This document shows positions 45,543 to 57,346 of a stretch of DNA of 64,000 bases, piece by piece. The notes below the pieces were generated by a model. It ran no database searches and had not been told where the DNA came from. It worked only from the letters and a program-made list of their open reading frames with translations. Position numbers and translations under genes: made by a program. Position 1 is the stretch's first letter, and every line of letters starts with the position of its first letter. This stretch comes from Adiantum capillus-veneris (taxonomy: Eukaryota > Streptophyta > Polypodiopsida > Polypodiales > Pteridaceae), in NCBI GenBank assembly GCA_014529385.2, contig CM043953.1, positions 82,993,838 through 83,057,837 of the forward strand, given 5' to 3'.

Positions 45543-48500
45543 ATGGCTTCTTCTTCAGAAAAGGAGGAGTATTTCATTCGGAATTTTGATGGCAGCAACT
45601 TCACCATGTGGAAAGAGAGCATGAAAGATGTTTTGATAAACAAAGGCCTCTCAGAACCGTTGAAAGAGAGTGCAGAGGATGATGATTATACACAAGCTCA
45701 ATGGGAGCTTTTGGATGCAAAAGCCATGGCTACGATACGTCTACATCTAGCCGAATCAGTCTTCTTCACTATCATAGGGAAGAAAACAACCAAGGAACTT
45801 TGGGATAGCTTATGTTCAGCATGGGAGAGCAAAAGTGCATCCAACAAAGTTTTTCTCATGAAAAAGCTTATGAAGCTTAACATGAAAGAAGGTAGCACAA
45901 TTTCCAGTCATTTAAATGAGTTCAACTCCTTGTTCAGTCAGCTGACATCTCAGGGCTTTAAGAAGTTTGACAATGAACTCAAGTCTATCTTCTTATTATG
46001 CTCTCTACCTAGTTCATGGGATATCTTTTGCACAGCCATTATCAAGTCGGCTCCGAATGGCAAGTTAGAATTTAATGCTGTCAGAGATGCGTTGCTCACT
46101 GAAGAGATTCGTCGTAAATCTCTCGATAATGCTAGTCATGGAGATGCATATATGGCTGGCAGTTCAACAAAGCCAAGAGGCCGTGATAGGAACAAATACA
46201 AAAGCAAAGTTAGATACCGGATCCTCATAGTCCTAGCAGACACAGGAACCAAAGTAGAGACCGCAATGCCAAAAATGTCCAGTGTTACTATTGCCACAAG
46301 AAGGGTCATTACAAAAAGGATTGTCGCAGTTTCCTAAGAGATCAGAAAAACATGCAAAAGGATAATTCTGGCAAAGGCAAAAGTACAGTAAAGATTGAGG
46401 AGCTCAACATTTTTGAGTCTCCCATGCCTACCACTGCAGTAGAGGATGCTCCTCCTCCAGTGATACTCATTATGCCCACAAAGATTCATGCCGAGGTGAC
46501 AACAGATGCCTCAGATGTTCTCATTTTCACTTCAGATCTCACCCCAGATGCTTTGGTTTCATAGGATGAGGGTTATGCACAGAATTGGATCCTTGATTCT
46601 GGTGCAAGTTTTCATGTCACACCGCATAGAGAGTGGTTTTCCTCTTATGCATCCATGCATGGAATAGTCAAGCTTGGTGATTCCTATGAGCTTGACATTA
46701 TTGGCATTGGTGATGTGAAACTTCAGATGCATAACGACACTACTTTTGTGCTACAGAATGTCAGACATGTGCCCAAGCTTACGAAAAGCTTGCTTTCTAT
46801 AGGCCAATTGGATGATCTTGGCTACACTACAGTTTTTGGTAATCGTTCTTGGATGATCCACAAGAACAACCTTATCATGTTGAAAGGCAATAAAAACGGA
46901 TCCCTGTACTCTTTGTTTGTTTTGAGTGTCGACGAACACTCTATCTATGTTGCCGACCTGCCGTCTCCTGAGTCGTGGCATAGCCGTCTAGGGCATATTA
47001 GCCAAAAGGGAATGAAAACACTTCAGCGTTTTGGCTACTTACCTGTGTTAGATTACACGGACTTTCCATTGTGTGAGCATTGTCTGTATGGAAAATAGAC
47101 TAGATTGACATCTTCGCCATTGAATAAGAAAATAGGTGAACCTCTAGACTTGGTGCACAGTGATTTGTGTGGTCCAATGCCACATAAAACTCTAGGGGGG
47201 ACAAACTACTTTCTCAAATTCATAGATGATTCGACTAGAAAGGTGTGGGTGTATCTCCTTAAGCGTAAGGAAGAAGTTTTTTTGACATTCCAAAAATTCC
47301 TCGCCATGGTTGAGAACCAATCAGAAACAAAGCTCAAAGCCTTTCGCACGGACAATGGTGGAGAATACGTCTCCACAGAGTTCAAGGATTTTTGCAATAG
47401 AAGAGGCATTCGGCGGTAGTTTACTGCTCCATACACACCTGCACAAAATGGGATAGCTGAAAGAATGAATCGTACGATTCAAGAGAGAGTTGTCTCTATG
47501 ATGTCTACGATGAAGCTTACTCCCGAATTTTGGGGGGAAACTGTTCTGACAGCAGTACACATCATCAACAGGTCACCTAGTTCTCCTTTGAATTTCAAAA
47601 TTCCAGAGGAATTATGGAATGGCAAAAGGCCAAGCTATGAGCATTTACGTGTATTTGGATGTGAAGCATATGCACATGTGCCCAAAGAACTTCGTCGGAA
47701 GTTAGATCCCAGATCACACAAATGCATCTTTATTGGCTATGGTGCAAACGGAGAGATGGGCTATCGTCTCTGGCACCCAGAATCAAACAAAGTCATTCGT
47801 AGCTCACATGTGATTTTCAATGAATCAAAAATGCACAAGAAGCCCATCAAAGATGTTGAGTACAGACGTGTTCGTTTTGAGGATGTAGCCTCCGAACCAA
47901 CTCAGTTCAGTAGTGTTGCACCTACTCCTCAAGTGCAAGATACTACTATTGCTCCGGAGAGAGCGGAGTCCAGCAGTCAGGCACTGAGACGCTCTGACAG
48001 TGGAGAGCCAACTTGCTGCAAAGAAGCTATACAAATGGAGGATAGCGTTAAGTGGGAGCAGGCTATGCAATCAGAATACAATTCGATTGTGGCTAATGAG
48101 ACATGGGATTTGGTTGAATTACCAAAAGGAAAAAATGCTTTACCTTGCAAGTGGGTATACAAGAAGAAGTATATAGTGGAAGATCCCGAGCCTAGATACA
48201 AGGCTCGTCTAGTTTCCAAGGGTTTCAAGCAGCAAAAAGGTGTCGATTTTGATGAGATTTTCTCTCCAGTAGTCAAGATGACTACACTTCACACCGTGCT
48301 TGGCTTGGTTGCTATCCAGGACATGGAACTTGTCCAAATGGATGTGAACACAACATTTCTTCATGGGAATCTAGATGAAGATGTCTACATGAAACAACCA
48401 AAAGGATTCGTATGTGAAACCCAAAAACCAACGAGGACAGAATTGGTTTGTAGACTGAAAAAGGCACTCTATGGTCTCAAGCAAGGTTCAAGGCAATGGT

Positions 48501-49567
48501 ATCAAAAATTCGACAAATTCATGCAGTCTCAGGGTTACATTAGAAGTCAAGTGGATCACTGCTTATACACAAAAAGGTTGAACGATGGTTCTTTAATCAT
48601 CTTGATCTTGTATGTAGATGATATGCTTATCGCAAGCAAATCAATTGATGAAATCAATCACTTGAAAAAGATGCTAAGCACTCACTTTTCCATGAAGGAT
48701 TTGGGAGATGCCAATCACTTTCTTGGTATGCACATCAAGAGAGACAGGCAACGTGGAATTCTTGAATTATCTCAAGAAAAGTACATTCACAAAGTCTTGC
48801 AACGTTTTAGTATGCAGGGGGGGAAGTCATTGAGTACCCCAATGCAAGCATACTCCAAACTTAGCAAGGAAGACTCTCCCAAGAGAGTGGCTGAGAAAGA
48901 GGAAATGGTGAAATTACCATATTCTTCAGCAGTTGGCAGTTTGATGTACGCTATGGTAACCACAAGACCAGACATTGCACATGCAGTGGGAGTGGTCAGT
49001 AGGTACATGGCAAACCCTGGCAAGAAGCATTGGGAAGTAGTGAAGAAAATCCTTAGATATTTGAAAGGTATAGCTAGCAAGTGTTTAAGCTTCAAAAACA
49101 GTGATGCATCTATTGTAGGTTACATGGATGCGGATTATGTGGGTTGTGTGGATCGTAGAAGATCCACATCTAGCTATGTGTTCATGTTTGCTGGAGTAGC
49201 TATCTCTTGGAGATCGTGTCTCCAAGATTGCACGTCTTCATCTACCACTGAGGCAGAATATGTTGCTACGTCTGATGCCAGCAAGGAAGCCATATGGTTG
49301 GCTCGTCTAGTGGGAGATTTGGGCATTCACGAGGTTCCAGTACTACATTGTGATAGTCAGAGTGCCATTTCTTTGGCAAAGAATCCACTGTTTCACTCAA
49401 AGTCGAAACACATAGAAGTCAGATACCATGTCATACGAGATGCATTGGCTGGCAAGCGTATCGAGCTTGTCAAGGTTCACACTCATGACAACCCCGCAGA
49501 TGCTCTCACAAAGAGCCTAGCCTCAGAGCGATTTAAACATTGTATAGAACTTATGGGTGTAGGATGA
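45543..49567 (+). pseudogene. Copia element 2 gag-pol polyprotein (second family), one frameshift and three TAG stops
   Basis: Gag starts at ATG 45543 (MASSSEKEEYFIRNFDGSNF). A frameshift near 46,206 precedes the zinc knuckle CYYCHKKGHYKKDC (46,280). From there one frame runs to TGA 49565-49567, interrupted by TAG at 46562, 47096 and 47417. Domains: protease with intact DSGASFHV (46,595), integrase (zinc finger and CEHCLYGK; Asp in HSDLCGPM, Asp in RTDNGGEY, Glu in NGIAERMNR), RT (KWVYKKKY, LYGLKQGSRQWY, catalytic LILYVDDMLIAS), and RNase H (MDADYVG, STTEAEY, HCDSQSA). It is clearly diverged from element 1 across its length. Its own 3' UTR is cut about 70 bp after the stop by sequence of family 1. 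Confidence 0.9.
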
Positions 49568-49640
49568 AGCCTCGGCAATGCTTCATCAATTTTGTATAGA
49601 CTAACTATACTAATGCCACTATTGGCCACCATGACCATGA

Positions 49641-50296
49641 TTCTATATGCGTCTACAGTGGGTAGTTTGATGTATGCAATGATTGCTACTCGCCCAGACA
49701 TTGCATTTGCAGTGGGAGTAGTAAGTCGATACATGTCAAACCTAGGCAAGAAACATTGGGAGGCAGTGAAAGGAATATTGAGATACCTGAAAGCTACAAA
49801 GAGTATGCGTATATGCTATGGGAGTCAGGAGCTAAGTGTAAAGGGTTTTACAGACTTAGATTATGCAGGTGACTTAGACAACAGAAGGTCTACGTCAGGG
49901 TATGTCTTTACATTGGCTGGTGGAGCAGTATCATGGCGTTCTAGATTACAAGATTGTGTTACTCAGTCTACTACAGAGGCTGAATATGTTGCAGCATCAG
50001 AGGCATGCAAAGAATCAATTTGGCTTAATCGACTAGTAATAGATTTGGGAATCAAAGAAGAGATGCCTGTGTTATATTGTGATAGTCAAAGTGCTATACA
50101 ATTGGCTCGCAATCCAGTTTATCACTCAAAGACAAAGCATGTGGATGTGAAGTATCATTTCATCAGGGAAATGCTCGAGGATAAGCAACTTCAGCTTGTC
50201 AAAGTTCACACCACAGAAAATCCTGCTGATCTACTTACAAAAGGACTTCGCTCAGAGAGCTTTGCGCATTTTTGCAAGCAGTTAGATGTAGGGTAG
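49641..50296 (+). pseudogene. Duplicate C-terminal RNase H segment of copia family 1
   Basis: From about 49641 the DNA is nearly identical to 44042 onward in element 1, starting at the codons for YASTVGSLMYAM (YASAVGSLMYAM in element 1) and continuing through RNase H to the TAG at 50294-50296. It then continues with the same 3' UTR, polypurine tract and LTR3. The join with family 2 lies just after family 2's own 3' UTR. It has no start of its own. Confidence 0.9.
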
Positions 50297-50385
50297 TACA
50301 TCACTTCTCTACATCTCTTGTATATTAGCTTGTATAGTAGCTTCTCTCACACTTAAAGTACCACATTGAACTTTAAGTGGGAGGT

Positions 50386-50578
50386 TGTTGGGGTATAAAG
50401 CCCAATGTGGTCGCCCAGGTAAGTGGGCGTGCCACCAGGTATGTACACATATTCTTTTGTAAAAACCTAATAAGAACTCACTATGCTCTACACATTTACA
50501 GTAGAGCGAGTTCACCATATCGTCGTGCTCTTCTTCTCGCACTCTCTCTCGCGTCGCACTCCTGTTCGTACTCCTTCA
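50386..50578 (+). repeat. Copia LTR3 (193 bp)
   Basis: TGTTGGGGTATAAAG to TCGTACTCCTTCA, followed by the GATAA duplication at 50579-50583. Confidence 0.93.
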
Positions 50579-50583
50579 GATAA

Positions 50584-51155
50584 TTAAGCAGGTTCATTCA
50601 CTTGCTATCTCAAGTGGTCCTTCCCCTACAACAACTCACCCAGAGGGATGTCTTCTCATGGAGTAAAGAGAATGAGCAGCAGTTTACTTAGGTAAAGCAA
50701 ATCCTAGCTAAGCTTCCCACTATTTCACCTCCTAAGTGGGACGAGCCATTTTATGCGAACCCTAGTGTAGGAAGTGATACACTCGGAGCCGTGCTAATGG
50801 AAAAGGACCCCCAAACTTCTTTCATGCGTCCTATTTACTTCTCTAGTCGTGTCATGACCTTGTCAAAAAAGGGATTTACCGAAGTAGAACACATGGTTCT
50901 GGCACTAACGTTTGCTACCACAAAGTTCCGCTCCTAGCTTCTGCGTAGACCCTTTGTAATCCTGACAATGGAAGAGGTTTTCCCATATGTAATGCGACAC
51001 ATGGATGTCTCGTCCAGGATCTCAAAGTGGTTAATTAGATTACAAGAGTTTGACTACACCATGCAAGTAGAAAACTCCACCAAGGCTAGTTTAGCGGGCA
51101 TTCTCATTATGAGAAGAGGCTGAAGGTCAACACGGAAGCAAAGGAAGAAACACCA
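50584..51155 (+). pseudogene. Gypsy B RNase H (after the copia array)
   Basis: Continues the gypsy B frame interrupted at 39,416. Recognisable are GSDTLGAVLMEKDPQ, IYFSSRVMTLSKKGFTEVE, and VMRHMDVSSRISKWLIRLQE, which are the RNase H and following RT-connection blocks. The first catalytic Asp region (usually F-x-V-D-A-S) reads YANPSVGSD, so the active site is damaged. TAG stops occur at about 50,688 and 50,936. Confidence 0.75.
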
Positions 51156-51499
51156 ATGGTAGAGAGTTCTAGGCTAGAAAGAGATCACTCTCTTTTCTTT
51201 GACGGAGTATACAAGAGAACAATGGACCAGTCTGCAGCAGGCATAATCAGTTTCAACGAGCAACAAGAAAGAGTATTCTCCATCAGGCAGTTATTACACT
51301 CCCACTCCAACAATGAAGTAGAATATGTAGCCCTAATTCTTGGGTTGGAACAATGTATTTCACAATGAATTCAATGCCTAAATGTGTTTGACGATGCCTT
51401 GCTTTTGATAAGGAGGATAAATGGCACCTGGGTTGTAAGAATCAGGTTTTATTTGGTCAACTACGCCAAGTTAAGGATCTTCTAAGGAAGTTTGAAGCA
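51156..51499 (+). pseudogene. Gypsy B second (archaeal-type) RNase H
   Basis: The frame at 51156-51368 reads HSLFFDGVYKRTMDQSAAGI and NNEVEYVALILGLEQCI. That is the first Asp and the N-x-E-A-E-Y-x-A-L block of the archaeal-type RNase H (aRNH) that Tat-lineage gypsy elements gained between RNase H and integrase. A TGA follows after CISQ, and then the third motif region (FDDALLLIRRINGTW) in broken frame. Confidence 0.7.
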
Positions 51500-52245
51500 G
51501 TGAAACTATTTCATGTCCCCAGAGCAAAAAATCAGGAGGCAGATGCTCTAGCCAAAGAAAGAATACAAGGCGTTCCCGTAGGGGCCATCAGACTGAAGCT
51601 ACCCCTCTTTCAAGGTAGTGATGCTATGCCTTATGTCGTCAGCTTTTTAGATACAGGAGAATGTCCGAAAGGATACACCAAAGGCCATAAACAGTGGTTG
51701 GTTAGGAAGGCTACTAGGTACCACCTTGTAAACGACCACTTGTATTGTAAGGGCAAGGATCAAATTCTCAGGCGGGTGCCAACCTCCAGTGAGATCATAG
51801 AGGTAATTTCATGTTTCCATGATGGCGTCTGCGGCGGTCCTTTTGCTCTGGATATCACGAGTAGGAATATTCTACAAGCAGTATACTCTTGGCCTAGCTT
51901 GAACAGGGATGTACACCATTGGTGTAAAACATGTAAGGCCTGTCAAGTGGCCAATGATCGCACATTAACCTACGAACCACAAACTCCTATCATCTCATAT
52001 GGTCCATTTGAGAATGGGGAATAGATGCCATCGATCCTTTACCAAGGGCCCAACAGGTAAATTGTACATCATAGTGGGTGTAGACTACATGACTCGATGG
52101 GAAGAAGCAACAACCACCACCCGCATTACAGCCCAAGAGGTAGCAAAGTTCATTTTTGAGCATATCTGTTGTCGTTTTGGCACTCCTCTTGAGATAATAT
52201 CAGATAGAGAACCAGGATTCAGAGGTGATTTGGTGGGAGAACCTA
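51500..52245 (+). pseudogene. Gypsy B integrase, first part, up to the hAT insertion
   Basis: The open frame 51500-52024 covers the end of aRNH (FHVPRAKNQEADALAKE) and the integrase zinc finger (CFHDGVCGG and WCKTCKACQVAN). After a frameshift near 52,050, the core continues with IIVGVDYMTRWEEA and the second Asp in SDREPGFRGDLVGE. The frame breaks off at about 52,245 and resumes at about 61,128 with RRHSTPYYPQCNG. Confidence 0.85.
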
Positions 52246-52833
52246 AGTTGCATTATTCGTTATTCGGGAGACGGATAATACGCAAATAATGGGCATATTA
52301 TTCGTTTATTTAAATTATACGACCGTATTATACGGTGCCACATCAGCACACACGGCCAAACATACAAATTCTTAGTTTTTCGATCGAAAAACTTTTCGAA
52401 TGAAATTATTTTCGAACAAAATTATTTTTGATCTAAAATAATAACGATCGAATATGTTAGTATATAAAGCAACATGCGACAACCAATTTTCACACCATCA
52501 TTCACAGTTAGTGTTTTCCATGTGAGTATTCTCACCAAACAATTAAAAGAGTAATATGTAAAAAAATAAAACAATTTGAAATAGATAAAAATTAAAATTC
52601 AATGGATTTTAAGTTTTGTGATTCAAATTTATAAATTTGTTTTGAATAAATTAGTAAATAGCTGAAAGTTTGTATTTTGTGAAGAGTTTAATCTCTCACC
52701 TGATACAAAATGTAGTTATAAGAATCACTTGTCAATGTGTTCAATAAATTGACACTTGAAAGTGACTAATAAAAAAAATTAGGATATTATCTTTGTGTGT
52801 AGAGTGTACTCTCACATAAGATAATTAGTTTAA

Positions 52834-54170
52834 CACTAGAATGGTAACAGGACACTTTTATGTCCTTGGACACTTTTGTGTCCTGTTAAGTGACCATTTT
52901 TCTTGAATTATTTGAAGAGTATGAAAATTAATTTCTAGGTGCTATATATCCACAAAGTTTCCTTATGAGCTGAAAAAAACTTAGCATTTTTTTTTTAGTA
53001 TCGATCTCACCATTAACCTTACTCTTGCACAACATTTTTGAACCTACACTGTGTGGAAAAACGTGTCCTGTTTTTGGTTTTTTTCTAATTTTTGGCAACT
53101 ATACCACTGTAAACTTTATGTTTGTGAGGTTTAGATGGCTAGAGGTTAGGCCTTCATAGTTCTCAACATGTTTTGATGCTTGTAGGGAGAGCTAAGTGTT
53201 AAAATTGAAAGTTATGACCAATTTACAAGAATTGCATAATCCTGTTTTTTTGGCCAAAATTAGCACTTTTATGAATTTTTTGGTGGCTTTCTTGATATCC
53301 AAATTCAATTCTGATTGTGTAAGTGTAATGTATAACATAAAGCTAATCTTCCTTGAGTTTTGGGGGACCTAATATGCTATATAGCATAGTATATGATGAT
53401 GGTTGAGTTTTTTGATTGCTGAAGAATACGATACATTTTAGAGTAGCAAGTATAACTTTCTCAATATTGCTAGTTTCTTAGGTCAAGTGTGTATTTTGTA
53501 GGTAGTGAACATATCTAATCATAGACTACAAACTTGGCTAGATATTGAGTAGTTTCTATGGGTTTCTAGAGGTCATAATGCTAAACCCAGTTTTTTTTAT
53601 GTTTGCTGTATTTAGCACTTTATCATTGCCCCCAAGGTTCCAATTGTAAGATCCATTATCCTTTTGACATGCTCCATGGCTCCTTTTGAATCCAGAGGCC
53701 CAAAGGGAACTAAGAAAACATGTATATAGTATCTGTATTGAGCATGACTATAGAAACTTTGATGATAGGTCCACAGAATGGCAAAAATGCAACTTTTTTG
53801 TACCTTATTTTTTTGCCCAAAAAAAAATTAGTGAGGTAAAAGCAACCATATGTTTTGGTCACCAACCCATTGAAGTTAACGCGGCATTTTATCTCATGTC
53901 CTACAAAAATCTCCACTCTTATTTATATGCAATCAACCGTAAGAAATTGCTGTTTTGGGCAAAATGCACTGGTCCATCAACTTTGGAGGCTTGTAGTGAC
54001 CAAGGGATGAGAAAAATTACAAGTTTCTCATTTTTTCCATATGTAGTAGTTATTGAACTATAAGCTCATGAAAGGATTTTTCAAAATGAGCGGATCTACT
54101 ATGGTTTTGGAAATTTTTTCCAAAATCCTGAAAGGACACTTTTATGTCCTGTTAGGTTACCATTCTAGTG
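52834..54170 (+). mobile_element. Non-autonomous piggyBac-like DNA transposon, copy 2
   Basis: 1,337 bp, flanked by TTAA at 52830-52833 and 54171-54174. Terminal inverted repeats start CACTAGAATGGTAAC. Very similar to copy 1 (7093-8422, opposite strand), with a few substitutions and short indels, for example near 52,865. It sits inside the left subterminal region of the hAT element. Confidence 0.83.
53686..54063 (+). CDS. Uncharacterised ~125-codon ORF inside piggyBac-like copy 2
   Basis: Same frame as in copy 1, opening at a TTG and ending VVVIEL. It is tyrosine-rich with no transposase motif. Coding status doubtful; it may be open only because the family is young. Confidence 0.25.
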   Translation: MNPEAQRELRKHVYSICIEHDYRNFDDRSTEWQKCNFFVPYFFAQKKISEVKATICFGHQPIEVNAAFYLMSYKNLHSYLYAINRKKLLFWAKCTGPSTLEACSDQGMRKITSFSFFPYVVVIEL

Positions 54171-54174
54171 TTAA

Positions 54175-54778
54175 AAATATAATTACATAAAAATTAATTT
54201 TCTGTAATTTAAAGTTTGATTTTGATGTGTAGAGATTTTCTCTCACTTCAAAATGAATATAATGAAACAAAATTATATTTTTACGTTTTGTGTAGAGCTA
54301 TTCACACTGCTATGATCTCACTAGAGTGAAAATTTAGGAAAAACATGTCCAAAAATATTGATATTCTCTTATCTTTATTTGGACTGTAAAATCTATCGTA
54401 TCGTGTGAGCATACACATGCTCGCATTGTAAATAGATAATCGCTTAAAAATCTATGGTAAAGTTTAAGAAATTTTTGTTTGCACTTTACATAGATACGAT
54501 AATTATCAAGTATTTTAAGTGATTATCGTTTTGACATTTAAAAATGTCACTTATATCTCTTGTAGGTATAACAATTTATAATGATAATCATTTTAATACT
54601 TGATTTAATTGTAATTATTGATTATCGTAATGTGTTAAAGCTACAAGCTTGCACTTTAGATAAATCGATGCAATTTATATGTAATCCAATGGTATTGTTT
54701 TTTATTATTGTATTTTTGTTCAATCATTGTTTTTAATTATTTTAATTTCGTTCAATCATTGTTAGTTAAATTAATTTA
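54175..54778 (+). other. hAT 5' untranslated/subterminal stretch
   Basis: Very A/T-rich, no ORF. Contains subterminal repeat units (to 54310) and short repeats around TAAGTGATTATCG. Confidence 0.5.
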
Positions 54779-56948
54779 ATGTTTAAATTGATTTTGATTA
54801 TGAAAATGATCATTGACTTTGTTTTCACTAGCAAATTACTTTTGTGCATCCTGGTGAAAGGACAAGAGTGGAGTTATGTGCATGAGTTGAAAGCTGGGAG
54901 AAATACATCGCGACTTAAATATAAATCTTGTGGCCACCAATGCAGTGGTCATGGAACCAGAATTAAAGAGCATTTATTTAAAGTCCCTGGCAATGTTGAA
55001 AAGTGAGAGGCATCACCAAAAGATATTCATAAAAAGTTTCCCATGTATTCTCGCAAAGTAAAGTTGATTCTTGCAGCTAAACATAAAGGTGATGTTTCTA
55101 AAGATATTCATGCGAATATTGAACCATCTGTATGCAATGAGGCAACAGAAGAGGTGTGTACCAATCAAGTAAACGATCAGAGTTCTCAATTGAAACCTCT
55201 TCATGGACATGCTTCTACATCAGGAGGAGTTCCTAGCACAAGCAAATCCAACAGAGCGTCATCCAATGGACAGACAATGCCTGAAGCATTAGGTAAACAA
55301 TGGGTGCTTAAGTTGCATTTAAAATGGACACAAGCATTTGTTGCGTGTGGCATATCATTCAATGCTCTGCGCAATCCAATATTTCAAGATGCTTTGATGA
55401 GTACAGCCAAAAAAGGATTTGTGCTTCCTGACTATAACAAGATACGAACTAAATATCTTGATAAAGTCAAAGACAGCACTAAAGCCATTCTCAAACGCAC
55501 AGTGCTAGAGTTTGTTCCAACATATGGATGCACCATAGCATTGGATGGATGGACTAACTGTCAGAAAAACCTTTAATCAATGTAATGCTTATTAAACCTA
55601 GAGGGGCTATGTTCGTGGAAGCAATTGACAGCTCATTGAAAGAGAAGACTATCACCTACCTAGTAGGGGTGTGTGAGCGTGCAATTGCAAAGGCAGGTGG
55701 ACCAAATAATGTGACTGCTATTGTCATAGATAATGCAGCCAACTACAAAGGAGCAGGAAGAGCTATTCAAGTCAAGTATCCGGAGATTTCTTGGGTACCA
55801 TGTGCATCGCACACTTTCAATTTTCTTTTAAAAGATATTGGTAAAATGGCATGTGTGAAGAAAACTTTATTGGATGCAAATCATGTGGTGAAATTCATTA
55901 GAGAGCATCAATTTTCGTATGCTCTTTTTCGAACCAAGTCACCAAATAAATCTTTGCAAATATTTTGCACGACAAGGTTTGCTATGGCATACTATGTTCT
56001 TGCTGCTTTGCAAGAGTTGAAGCCTGCATTGATGGAAACCTTAGCAGACAGAAGATGGGATGGATGGCTCAGCAAGTATCCAAGTTATCAGGAAGCAGTT
56101 GGTCGATGTGCGCAAATAGTAAACTCGCCAGTCTTTTGGCGTAATGTAGAAAGAATAATAACTGTGTTAGAGCCATTTGTAGATCTTTTGAGAGCAGTTG
56201 ACATAGATTCTTTTATTTTTGGTCGGGTCTACTGGTATATGTCAGAGGCTATACACAAGCTAAGAGAAAATGTCAGTTTTGGTGCAAAGGATAAAGCTAC
56301 CATGCTTACAATTGTTAACAAGCATTGGGTGCAGTTGCATACGGCATTTCATGGTGCGGCTTTTGTATTGGATCCTAAGTTTCAAATGCATCAGCAATCT
56401 GCCAACAAAGAAGTTATGTCCGAATTCAAAACACTGTGCTCCCAACTCTTAGGGCACAAAGATGGAAAAGTAGCTTTTCATCAGCGCGAGTAGATTATGC
56501 CAACAGAATTGGTATGTTTCAGGATCCGTGGCATATAGATGCCATTGGCAAAACAAGTGTACCTTTATGGTGAAAGGAGTACGGTGGAGAGAAAGTGGAG
56601 TTGCAACACATTGCAATTAGACTTTTATTAGTAGCTGCATCAAGTGGAAGTTGTGAGCGAAACTGGTCAGCATTCGACTTTGTGCACACTAAAAAGCAAA
56701 ACAGACTTCATACTAAACGGGCTGCTGATTTGGTGTATGTTTTTTGCAATATGGGATTTATTTATAAGCCTCAAAACATTGCAACTAGAGCCGCTCAAAA
56801 GCAATATGGAGTCTTCCAAACGCATGAAGCTATTTCTGTAGAAGTTGATGATGATGATGATATGGAATGGGAGATAGTTTTAGAATGCTCAGATATAGAC
56901 GAAGTAGATGATATGGTTGCATTTTTTGAAGATGGAGATGATTTGTGA
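54779..56948 (+). pseudogene. hAT-family transposase (BED zinc finger, DUF659, hAT dimerisation domain)
   Basis: Read in pieces on plus. 54779-55006 carries a BED-like finger (KSCGHQCSGHGTRIKEHL), whose first Cys appears replaced by Tyr. A TGA at 55004-55006 interrupts the same frame, which then runs to 55576. There a one-base loss in an A run moves the frame to 55585-56493, the DUF659/catalytic region (CTIALDGWTNC, then IVIDNAANYKGAGRAIQ and WVPCASHTFN). After another frameshift and a TGA (in place of TGG) the C-terminal hAT dimerisation block follows, with SSGSCERNWSAFDFVHTKKQN. The enzyme would excise and insert the element with an 8-bp target duplication. Two stops and two frameshifts make it inactive. 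Confidence 0.9.
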
Positions 56949-57027
56949 GAGTACAATTGTAATACTCACTCAACAAGTTTTTGTTTATGATGAAAGAAAG
57001 TGTTATCTTGTTGTCGTTCACATCAAA

Positions 57028-57029
<2 letters not shown>

Positions 57030-57068
<39 letters not shown>
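57030..57068. repeat. (CT)n microsatellite, 39 bp
   Basis: CT run between the transposase and the 3' end of the kinase-like gene. Confidence 0.95.
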
Positions 57069-57070
<2 letters not shown>

Positions 57071-57346
57071 ACACACATATTCACTCACACTCAAATATAT
57101 ACACAATCAAGAGATGTGGTCTCTTCAGTTGAAAATAATAAACTGCCGATAATATCTTGTCTGAATAAAAATTACATAAAGTCGATGTAGGTTTGAAATT
57201 ACAACAAGGTTCTGGGAAATTACTCAATCGAACAGAGTTTGATATAATTTTGAGATTACAAAAAGCTTCTGAGTGACTTATGAGTTTGATAGATTTGTTA
57301 TAAGTTCGTCTATGGTAAAATCTGTAATTCCTAGCTCAGGGGATGG
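57069..57346. other. Short intergenic stretch between convergent genes of the hAT element
   Basis: A/T-rich, no ORF; would hold the 3' UTRs and poly(A) signals of both genes. Confidence 0.45.

Larger units (their letters stand above)
39422..50578 (+). mobile_element. Three-LTR Ty1/copia array nested in gypsy B
   Basis: Structure: LTR1 39422-39614, internal region 1 (39615-44788), LTR2 44789-44980, internal region 2 (44981-50385), LTR3 50386-50578. GATAA flanks LTR1 and LTR3, so the whole array behaves as one insertion unit. Internal 2 is mostly from a different, related copia family, but its last ~745 bp (about 49641-50385) are nearly identical to the end of internal 1. LTR1 and LTR3 differ at about four of 193 positions by eye; LTR2 differs more. 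The array could arise by template switching, or by recombination between elements. Confidence 0.88.
52512..54310. repeat. hAT left subterminal repeats (GTGTAG...CTCAC units)
   Basis: Imperfect inverted-repeat units TGTGTAGAG-N5-CTCTCAC or variants lie at 52512-52535, 52675-52700, 52794-52820, 54225-54248 and 54289-54310. The piggyBac-like copy 2 separates the third and fourth. Matching units in reverse orientation occur at 59,870-60,940. Subterminal motifs are where hAT transposases bind (family knowledge). Confidence 0.6.

Noticed and set aside
40711-49567. TAG stops as evidence of a recoded genetic code
   Set aside because: Elements use ordinary TAG and TGA as final stops, and other elements in the window use TGA/TAA stops in decayed frames; mutation is simpler.
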